Source: Salinivirgaceae bacterium
Lineage (GTDB): Bacteria; Bacteroidota; Bacteroidia; Bacteroidales; SZUA-534
Length of the DNA stretch: 46,263 nt
Direction: 5' to 3'
Assembly (NCBI GenBank): GCA_017557605.1
Contig: JAFYYJ010000015.1
Coordinates: 1-46,263 of the forward strand
Shown: positions 1 through 6,725 of the stretch, one piece after another
Numbering within the stretch: position 1 is the stretch's first letter
Layout of the letters: each line of letters opens with the position of its first letter
Notes under the pieces: generated by a model
The model's database searches: none
The model's input: only the letters and a program-made list of their open reading frames with translations
Told to the model about the DNA's origin: nothing
Position numbers and translations under genes: made by a program

Positions 1-865
1 CGCCGTTGTGGTAGAACATATAGTTGTGCCCCTTGAACTCGATGTTGCCGCCGTGGATGGTGAAACTGTTTTCGGCCTCGTCCATAATGCGTCCGCGGTA
101 GGTCCACGGGCCGTCAATCGATGTTGCGGTCGAGTATGCCATATGTTCGGGCACGCCGCCGGCAGGGTACGACAGGTAGTAGGTGCCGTTGCGCTTCATA
201 AGCCACGGGCCTTCCTCGTAGCCCGTCATAAGTTCTTCCTTGCCCTTGCACCAGTTCATTTTTTTCGATTCAGGACCGAAGCAAGCCGGGTCGGTAAAGC
301 CGGGAATCTCTTTGTAACCGTCAGCAAAAGAGACCATATCGTCGTTCAATCGACCATACCAGCAGCCCTTGTTGCCCCAAATCAGGTAGGCGCTGCCGTC
401 ATCGTCAATAAACACCGATGGGTCGATGAACGAGCACCCGGTGGCAAGCGGCTTGCCAATGGCGTCGGTGTAGGGCTCTTGCGGATTGTCGGCCACAGCC
501 ACCGCCAGAGCGTCGTCACCCTTGTTGGTGTTGCAGCAGACGTACCAGTACCATTTGCCGTTGCGCTCAACCGCCTGCGATGCCCAAGCGCGGTCACCGT
601 GAGCCGCCCAACTGAATGTTTCAGTCGATACGGGTGTGCCCAGATAGGTCCAGTTCACCATATCGGTGGTGCTGAACAACAGCCAGTCTTTCATTTTGAA
701 GTAAGTGGCGTCGTCTTCGTCGTGGTCCACAAACAGATAGACCGTGTCGCCGTGCACGTAAGGCGCCGGGTCGGGGGTGAAGACGGTTTTGATTATCGGA
801 TTCTGTTGCGCTGCGGCACAAATGGCTGTCGCTAAAAGAGTTGCGGTGGCAAATAGTTGTTTCAT
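1..865 (-). CDS. Glycoside hydrolase family 43 protein, 3' end outside window
   Basis: Open reading frame that starts at 865 and runs off the left edge, giving the first 288 residues. Residues 1-20 form a signal peptide (MKQLFATATLLATAICAAAQ). The rest reads as a five-bladed GH43 propeller: D32 in FTPDPAPYV (general base), D148 in FIDPSVFIDDDG (pKa modulator) and E218 in GYEEGPWLMKRNGTYYL (general acid), then an HGG motif (TIHGGNIEFKGHNYMFYHNG) close to the edge. GH43 enzymes remove L-arabinofuranose or D-xylose from arabinan, arabinoxylan or related glycans; which substrate applies cannot be decided here. It lies downstream of the GH127/GH31 operon on the same strand but is separated from it by 289 bases with its own promoter. 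The product is probably periplasmic or surface-exposed. A C-terminal CBM6-like module is common in such proteins but would lie outside the window. Confidence 0.9.
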   Translation of the reverse strand, partial: MKQLFATATLLATAICAAAQQNPIIKTVFTPDPAPYVHGDTVYLFVDHDEDDATYFKMKDWLLFSTTDMVNWTYLGTPVSTETFSWAAHGDRAWASQAVERNGKWYWYVCCNTNKGDDALAVAVADNPQEPYTDAIGKPLATGCSFIDPSVFIDDDGSAYLIWGNKGCWYGRLNDDMVSFADGYKEIPGFTDPACFGPESKKMNWCKGKEELMTGYEEGPWLMKRNGTYYLSYPAGGVPEHMAYSTATSIDGPWTYRGRIMDEAENSFTIHGGNIEFKGHNYMFYHNG

Positions 866-892
866 ACTCATTTGTTTTAAGTTTCTATTTGC

Positions 893-900
893 CAAAGATA
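893..900 (-). promoter_or_regulatory. -7 box of the GH43 gene
   Basis: On the minus strand this reads TATCTTTG, an exact match to the Bacteroidota -7 consensus TAnnTTTG. It would place the transcription start near 886-888, about 20 bases before the GH43 start codon at 865. The -33 region holds no clear TTTG; it is occupied by the palindrome at 907-927. Confidence 0.55.
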
Positions 901-906
901 ATGAAA

Positions 907-927
907 TAAAAGTATAAAATACTTTTA
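907..927. promoter_or_regulatory. Candidate operator palindrome upstream of GH43
   Basis: Perfect inverted repeat TAAAAGTAT - AAA - ATACTTTTA (9-base arms, 3-base spacer). It begins six bases upstream of the -7 box, so it covers the -14 to -34 region where sigma would contact the -33 element. That position suits a repressor site or the target of an activator that replaces a missing -33 box. No regulator gene is adjacent, so the binding protein is unknown. Confidence 0.4.
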
Positions 928-1021
928 AATGCGAAATGAATTTGATTTTATGGACATTTTTTATCAAAAAGGCAATTGTTTGAATATTAAAATGTTATTT
1001 TTTTGTAAAAACAATTGTATG

Positions 1022-1049
1022 AGTACGGCAGGGGTGCGCGAACCGTACT
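1022..1049. terminator. Hairpin between the TolB-like gene and GH43
   Basis: Seven-base perfect arms AGTACGG (1022-1028) and CCGTACT (1043-1049) around a GC-rich 14-base loop. Read on the minus strand it is followed after a few bases by a short T run (TTGTTTTT). It could terminate transcripts leaving the operon at 1155-9104. The role is inferred from position only. Confidence 0.3.
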
Positions 1050-1122
1050 ATGCCCCCCGGGGTAAGGAAAGTACATTGTAAAGGTGAGTAGGTACGGCTG
1101 CCCCTTTTTAAGATACATTGTA

Positions 1123-1150
1123 TGTCAGTGATATTTTCATTTCACTGACA
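1123..1150 (-). terminator. Terminator-like hairpin after the TolB-like gene
   Basis: Perfect nine-base arms TGTCAGTGA (1123-1131) and TCACTGACA (1142-1150) with a 10-base loop, placed four bases beyond the stop codon of the 1155-2600 gene. No T tract follows directly, so it may act as a 3' end stabiliser or a Rho-type stop and not as a classical intrinsic terminator. Confidence 0.45.
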
Positions 1151-1154
1151 ATCC

Positions 1155-2600
1155 TTATTTCTTCTGCATTCCCCGAATCAGCAGGTCGGTTTCTCTTGCC
1201 GACATTTCGATTTCCGATTTCACCAGTTCGGGAATATTGTACGAGAAGAACAGTTTTTGATAGTATTCTTGTGGATTCTGTTGAGGTAAAAGCATTGGCT
1301 TTGAGAATGTTCCGTCAGCGTTGAGGTGCGCAAAGTAGGGGCGTGTGTAGAGTCCGTCGCCGCGGCGCGAACTGAAGACAACCCACCGCGAGTTGCTAGC
1401 CCACGAGTGGTAACTTTCAGTCAACGAACTATTTATGGAACTTATATCAACGCTGTCGCCAGTTTCAATGTCAATCATTTTCAGGTCGGCTTCGCGGTGC
1501 CAAATGCTGAAGTTGCCGTAATCCGACAGGGTGTAGAGCAGGAAACGTCCGTCGGGCGAGACGCGCGGGAAAGAGGCGCTTTTGCCCATTGCCGCCGCAT
1601 TCACCACGGTATCTACCGTTGTGCCAAGTTTTTTCTCTTCGGCATCGAACTCAATTCTGCAAATGCTGTAATGGGCGTTTTTGTAGTTCCATTTTACCGA
1701 GTCGAATGCTTGCGAAGTGCAGTAATAGAGCCATTTGCCGTCGGGCGAGAAGCACGGAAATGTTTCGAAAGCGTTGGTGTCGCAGGTCAGCGGTGAACTG
1801 ATAATCGCTTTGTTTTCAAGGTCGAAGACAATGACATCCGAAACATCGTCGTAAACCTCGATAATGTTCGGGTCGGCGGTGTGGAAATCTTGAAATATCT
1901 TGTTGAGCGAGAATGCGATATACCGCCCCGACGGGTGCCAGTAGGGGTAGGTGGGGTTGGCGGCGAATTTGCTGAAATCGGCTTCAACCTTGCCTATTGT
2001 GTTGTTGCTGAATACGTAAGTGCCTGCCATTCCGACTCTTACGTGCATCATCATCTTGTCGGAACTGTTGGCGCAGAACGAGTGGCAGTTGACGCAATTG
2101 CCTTTGCCATAGCGGTTTTCGTAGATTGCCCTCTCGTCGAACGACTCAAGGTCGCGCTGATAGATTCCCATTCGGTTCCAAATCTCGTAGCCAGGCGGAA
2201 CCAACCTGTAAACCAGCGTTTTGTCGATAGAATCGGCTGACACTTCAACGTTGAAAGGCTTGTAAGCAGTCCATTGTCCGTTTTTTTTCTTGCAGATGGT
2301 GAAAGTGAGCGTGCTACCGCCCTTGTCGGCTATAAACGACCGCCAGCGTTTAATTGGAATGTCAGCGCAACCGTCTGATATTCCGACTGTTAGCGTGTCG
2401 CCGTTTGCAGAAATCAGCAGAGCGTCGGCTTGAATGTTATCGGCAACCGAAAAGTTGATTGGCGCGATGTTGCACGGAATTGTAACGCCTTTGTAATCAG
2501 GGTAAATTGGTACATCAACATCGGTTTGTACGGCATTGTTTACCGAAGTTGAGCACGAGGCCAACGCAAGGGCTGCAATTATGATTGATGTCTTTTTCAT
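1155..2600 (-). CDS. TolB/PD40-like beta-propeller lipoprotein with a CxxCH motif
   Basis: A 481-residue protein beginning MKKTSIIIAALALASCS, with a lipobox (LASC, lipidated C16). Residues about 40-140 form an N-terminal beta-rich domain. C169-V-N-C172-H173 is a perfect CxxCH haem-c attachment motif, close to further Cys and Met residues. From about residue 215 on, repeated blades carry WHPSGRYIAF, CFSPDGKWLYYC, RVSPDGRFLLYT and WASNSRWVVFSS, typical of TolB/WD40-like (PD40) repeats. The family role is not established; similar Bacteroidota proteins are sometimes labelled cytochrome c biogenesis-related because of the CxxCH. It starts one base after the stop of the membrane protein upstream, so the two are almost certainly cotranslated. 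Whether haem is really bound is inference. It is the last gene of the operon that starts with GH127. Confidence 0.75.
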   Translation of the reverse strand: MKKTSIIIAALALASCSTSVNNAVQTDVDVPIYPDYKGVTIPCNIAPINFSVADNIQADALLISANGDTLTVGISDGCADIPIKRWRSFIADKGGSTLTFTICKKKNGQWTAYKPFNVEVSADSIDKTLVYRLVPPGYEIWNRMGIYQRDLESFDERAIYENRYGKGNCVNCHSFCANSSDKMMMHVRVGMAGTYVFSNNTIGKVEADFSKFAANPTYPYWHPSGRYIAFSLNKIFQDFHTADPNIIEVYDDVSDVIVFDLENKAIISSPLTCDTNAFETFPCFSPDGKWLYYCTSQAFDSVKWNYKNAHYSICRIEFDAEEKKLGTTVDTVVNAAAMGKSASFPRVSPDGRFLLYTLSDYGNFSIWHREADLKMIDIETGDSVDISSINSSLTESYHSWASNSRWVVFSSRRGDGLYTRPYFAHLNADGTFSKPMLLPQQNPQEYYQKLFFSYNIPELVKSEIEMSARETDLLIRGMQKK

Positions 2601-2601
2601 T

Positions 2602-4272
2602 TTATTTTTTAAGCATTGTGTTCAAGTATGCGATATAGTACCAGTACGATTCATAGAAGTAGTTGATTTCCTGCCCTTTTTTTAGTTTTCCGAAATCGTT
2701 TATCACGTTTTCACTGACGCCAAAATCGCGGCATTCTTCGGTGCTGAACATTAGCGTGCAGGCTTCTTCTATGCGACGGTGCATAGGCTCGTTTTTGTGG
2801 TCGTTGAGGTAGGATAGAAGCCGGTTTTTGTCGGCTGACAGCAGAACGTAAGCAATGTAAAACTGTTGAGCCACACTGTTTTGCTTGTTGACATCTGTTA
2901 TTCCGTGGTAGTCGTGTGCAAAACCGTTAATCTCGCAGAAATTGCTGTTCTTAGGTAATCGGGTAACGTTGGTGTCGGCAAGGGCCTCGTCGGCTTCCTG
3001 TCTGTAAAACAGTGTTTTGCTGAGTATGTTGGCGTATTTTCGGCTTATATCATCGGCACCAAACGATTTGTTGATGGCGATAAGGCGTGTAAAGTCGTGA
3101 GGTTCAACACCATCGGGCGTTATCAGAGCGCTGTTGAAAGCCGCCTTGCGGGCTTCCGCCATATGTCCGCTTTTGAAGTAAACAAGGCTTTCCATACGCA
3201 TAATCTCGTTCCTGACTGTGCGTGAGTCGGTTCGCTGCGTAGGCAGTTGCTGATTGAACAGAAACATACGGTCGAGCAGTTGCCCTTGCATTGCAAGTGC
3301 TAAATTGGTGTAACTCACAATGTTTGTCGGTGTTTTTGCGCGTTTGTTCAGTTTGGCGATGTCTTCCCAGCGGTTGTTGTCTGCCAAATAACACTCGTGC
3401 TGCATTTTGGCGATTTTGGGGTTGTGCAACTTATTGAATCCTAAACCGAAAGCGACAATAATAACAATCAAAACGGCAGCGTCGATAATGTTGGGTTTCG
3501 CTTTAATCTTATTTTCAGCTTTGGCTAAAAGCAAGATTGCCGGAACGGCCAACCACGCGAAAAGCATTGTGCGGAAGGGTGTCGGCCAGTTGTAGTATTG
3601 TGTCGGCAGGGTGGCTTCGGTCATCGAGATGAACTGTTCCGATACAAGTGCGGCAAAACTTAAGAGAAGTGTTACCGCAGTTGCAATTAAGGCCGCCGTT
3701 GCTTTCCGTTTGTTGAGTAGCGCAATGGTGAGAATTGTTGCATCGAAAAGCAGCGCAACGGCCCCGAATAATGCGTACAGCACCACCGAAAAAGCCAACG
3801 CTATGGCAATCTCATATTTCTCTTTTTGCTGAATAACACGTTGATATAAAATCACAGCCGCCATTCCAACAGCCATTGCCGTGTGGCCGCGATATCCGTA
3901 GAACGGGTCTTCGATGCAGAGCACCATAAAACCGACGGGAAGAAGCGCGAGCGGATTGAGGTTTTTCGTGTTGGTAACGCTTATAATCAGTTTGTTAGTG
4001 CAAAAGATGACTGTTGCGTATATGATTGTTGTAACAATGGCGCCGATTATCGGGAATTTGAAAAACTGTGTTACAAACGATGTGATTAACAGATTGATAC
4101 CGCCAGCTTCGCACAAATGCCCCGTAATCCAGTCGGCATCGAACAGAAACAGGTGGTCCGACTCAAACGTGTAGAGTTTGAACCTTTGGAAATAATTCAC
4201 AACCAACAAAATAATCACCCAGATTGCGGTTGTGATTTTCTGATTGTATTTACTGTCAATTGTTGCTGTCAT
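2602..4272 (-). CDS. Polytopic membrane protein, DUF6057-like
   Basis: A 556-residue protein. The N-terminal 280 or so residues contain about eight hydrophobic segments, for example AIWVIILLVVNYF, FPIIGAIVTTIIYATVIF, IAIALAFSVVLYALFGAVAL, ATAVTLLLSFAALV and IDAAVLIVIIVAFGLGF. The C-terminal half is soluble and helical, with TPR-like spacing from KMQHECYLADNNRWEDIAKL onward. This layout fits what I remember of the Bacteroidota family DUF6057, whose function is unknown; the name is from memory of the pattern. It sits 38 bases after the GH31 gene and one base before the CxxCH beta-propeller lipoprotein, so the pair probably works as an inner-membrane/lipoprotein unit. No transporter or enzyme motif is visible. 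Confidence 0.7.
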   Translation of the reverse strand: MTATIDSKYNQKITTAIWVIILLVVNYFQRFKLYTFESDHLFLFDADWITGHLCEAGGINLLITSFVTQFFKFPIIGAIVTTIIYATVIFCTNKLIISVTNTKNLNPLALLPVGFMVLCIEDPFYGYRGHTAMAVGMAAVILYQRVIQQKEKYEIAIALAFSVVLYALFGAVALLFDATILTIALLNKRKATAALIATAVTLLLSFAALVSEQFISMTEATLPTQYYNWPTPFRTMLFAWLAVPAILLLAKAENKIKAKPNIIDAAVLIVIIVAFGLGFNKLHNPKIAKMQHECYLADNNRWEDIAKLNKRAKTPTNIVSYTNLALAMQGQLLDRMFLFNQQLPTQRTDSRTVRNEIMRMESLVYFKSGHMAEARKAAFNSALITPDGVEPHDFTRLIAINKSFGADDISRKYANILSKTLFYRQEADEALADTNVTRLPKNSNFCEINGFAHDYHGITDVNKQNSVAQQFYIAYVLLSADKNRLLSYLNDHKNEPMHRRIEEACTLMFSTEECRDFGVSENVINDFGKLKKGQEINYFYESYWYYIAYLNTMLKK

Positions 4273-4310
4273 TTTTCAGTCTTATCTTTTGTATAGTCCA
4301 GTTTTGTGTT

Positions 4311-6716
4311 TTATATCTTTACCAAAATCTCTTCGCCATTGTATTGAACATCAGTCGATTTGCCATTATCGACGCGGATAACTTTGAATGTGCGATTCTG
4401 CAACATTTCAGCATATGAGCCGATACGGTCATCAATGGTCAGGGTATTTGTTTTGTCGCTCCAAATGAACTTGATAATGCTGTAAGCGCCCTTTTCGTAG
4501 TTGTAATTGTCGCCTTCGTCTTCGTAAAGTTCAAAGGTACAATCTTTTCCAGGATAGATTTTGATTGTGAGAGTGTCGAAACGTTGCTCTACTGTGTTTT
4601 GAGCCGTTTGGGCAAACGGAATTATGCTGCCCGCCTTAACAAAAATAGGAGTGTGGTCGATTGTGGTCTCCACCTTGACGGTTTGTCCGCCAGTGTAGAG
4701 TTTGTTGTCCCAGAAATAATACCAATTATCGCCTTTGGGCAGATATTTTTCGGCAGTCTTTTTAACTGTGAAATCTACTGACGGATAACCTTTTACTCTG
4801 CCGATTTCTTGCTTGTTCCAACCAGTCATCTCGTCAATTTTGATAATCTTTTCCTCGGTGTATTGCGGCGAAACCACGGGTGCGGCAAGAATCGATTTGC
4901 CAAACATAAACTCGTCGGCAAGTGTCTGAGTTTTAGCGTCGTTGGGATAATAAGCAAACAATGGCATCATATAACTTGCATCGTTTTTGGTAACCTGCCA
5001 AGCCAGCGAGTAGATATACGGTAACAACTTGTATCTCAAATTGATAGTCGATTCAATGGCATCGTAAATCGGTTCGCCTTTCGAGCCAAACTGATAAATC
5101 TCACGCGGCGTATCTGCACCGTGCGAACGGAACACAGGATTAAACAATCCGTACTGCATCCAGCGCACGTAAAGTTCTTGAAATTGTGGGTTTTTCGCGC
5201 CAGAAGCGGGGCCGAGAACATTGTACGAGCCCGAGAAAAATCCGCCTATATCAGTGTTGAAATTCGGGTTACCTGTGAGCGTGTAGTTCAATCCAGCGGG
5301 AATCTGTTTGCGGAGCATATCCCACGACGAAGCCACGTCGCCGCTCCACATATTTGAGCCGTAGCGCTGCTGTCCCGCATACGAGGAACGTGTCATTATA
5401 AAAACACGCTGATTTTCTGACACTTTGCGTTGGTTTTCGTAAATTCCGCTGACGGTTGCCAAGGGGAATGCGTTGCGCATTTTGCGGAACGAGCCGAAAC
5501 CTGTTGGAAACTCATAATCATCGTCGGTGGGGTAGAAGCAGTCAGGGTCCGTCGAGTCCATCCACCAAGCGTCGATACCATAATCGTAGAGCTTTTTGAG
5601 GTATTTCCAGTAAATGTCTTTCGATTTCTGCGGGAAAGGATTGTAAACCTTAACGCCTGAGGGATAATCCATTACGGGCGGCCAAATGTGCGATATTCCG
5701 CTCTGTGGCCAGGTGCCGAATGTAAACAAGAGGTTGTCCTGCGCCAACTCCTTGAATTGCATTGTCATAGGTCCGAAACTTGCCCAAATCGAAATCATAA
5801 TGTGGGCGTTCATATCGTGGATTCGCTTTATCATTCCCTTGCCGTCGGGGAAACTCTCTGATAAAAAGTCCATTGCATTCCACAGATAGTTGTTGCCCCA
5901 ATATTGCCAGTCTTGAATAATGCCGTCGAGAGGCACGCCAAGTTCGCGGTATTTTTCGACCACGCCGACAGTCTCGTCTTGCGATTTGTAACGCTCTTTG
6001 CTCTGCCAATAGCCGAACGTCCAGAGCGGAAACATCGGCACTTTGCCCGAAAGTTGCCTCATAAGCGCAATTACGCCGTCGGGCGAGCCGCCATACATAA
6101 AATAATAGTCGATAGCATCGCCGACTTCGCCTTCAAGGGTCATTACGGCGTTCTTTTCGGAATATTTTCCGCGCGAATAGTTGTCCCAATAGATTCCCCA
6201 GCCTTTTATCGACTGTATAACATTCTGAAAATCTTCGAGATTGCTCTGCTCAATGAGGGTTTCGGTGTTGTTGCGTTCAAGTTTGCCGTTTTGAATTGTT
6301 CCCACGCCGTAAACCATCTCATTTGCAGCAAGTTTAAACGATTGCGAAATCTTAAAACTTCCCTTGTCGGTGCCTTCGGTTATTGGCGAAAAACTGTATG
6401 TGTTTTCTTCCAGCAGCTTGCCGCCTTTCAGCGTTGCAAACGCCACTTTGCCGTTTTGGTCAACGGTAACTTTCAGTTTGTCAGACGTATAAGTGGTTAT
6501 TCCGCCCGACGAAGTTTTTTTCACGTTCACCTCTTGCGGCGAAAGTGTTACCACAAGGTTAGGCTGAGTGCTGACAGAGTTTGCAGGAGTTTTGGTAACT
6601 CGCACAATGTCAGGAGTGTAGAACTGAATGTTGATTTTCGTCTCACTCGAATTATCGGTTTGCCCGAAAAGCGCCGTCGGCAGCGCAAGAGCCAGAATCA
6701 GCAGTCGTTTTTTCAT
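4311..6716 (-). CDS. Glycoside hydrolase family 31 alpha-xylosidase/alpha-glucosidase
   Basis: An 801-residue exported enzyme with signal peptide MKKRLLILALALPTALFGQ. It has an N-terminal galactose-mutarotase-like sandwich (about 25-225), the (beta/alpha)8 barrel (about 225-570) and distal beta domains, probably including DUF5110, to the end. The nucleophile is predicted as D387 in DAWWMDSTDPD and the acid/base as D460 in NMWSGDVASSWDML. TRSSYAGQQRYGSNMWSGD and FNTDIGGFF are strong GH31 signatures. The W-W-M-D-S-T-D-P form resembles Bacteroidota alpha-xylosidases, but alpha-glucosidase activity is not excluded. It starts nine bases after the stop of the GH127 gene and is therefore cotranscribed with it. 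Substrates are likely xyloglucan-type or other plant oligosaccharides in the periplasm. Confidence 0.92.
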   Translation of the reverse strand: MKKRLLILALALPTALFGQTDNSSETKINIQFYTPDIVRVTKTPANSVSTQPNLVVTLSPQEVNVKKTSSGGITTYTSDKLKVTVDQNGKVAFATLKGGKLLEENTYSFSPITEGTDKGSFKISQSFKLAANEMVYGVGTIQNGKLERNNTETLIEQSNLEDFQNVIQSIKGWGIYWDNYSRGKYSEKNAVMTLEGEVGDAIDYYFMYGGSPDGVIALMRQLSGKVPMFPLWTFGYWQSKERYKSQDETVGVVEKYRELGVPLDGIIQDWQYWGNNYLWNAMDFLSESFPDGKGMIKRIHDMNAHIMISIWASFGPMTMQFKELAQDNLLFTFGTWPQSGISHIWPPVMDYPSGVKVYNPFPQKSKDIYWKYLKKLYDYGIDAWWMDSTDPDCFYPTDDDYEFPTGFGSFRKMRNAFPLATVSGIYENQRKVSENQRVFIMTRSSYAGQQRYGSNMWSGDVASSWDMLRKQIPAGLNYTLTGNPNFNTDIGGFFSGSYNVLGPASGAKNPQFQELYVRWMQYGLFNPVFRSHGADTPREIYQFGSKGEPIYDAIESTINLRYKLLPYIYSLAWQVTKNDASYMMPLFAYYPNDAKTQTLADEFMFGKSILAAPVVSPQYTEEKIIKIDEMTGWNKQEIGRVKGYPSVDFTVKKTAEKYLPKGDNWYYFWDNKLYTGGQTVKVETTIDHTPIFVKAGSIIPFAQTAQNTVEQRFDTLTIKIYPGKDCTFELYEDEGDNYNYEKGAYSIIKFIWSDKTNTLTIDDRIGSYAEMLQNRTFKVIRVDNGKSTDVQYNGEEILVKI

Positions 6717-6725
6717 ACCGTCGAA

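Noticed and set aside
8..835. Open frame on the plus strand opposite the GH43 gene (about 275 residues)
   Set aside because: It is antisense to a clear GH43 frame with all catalytic residues, has no domain-like sequence and no promoter.
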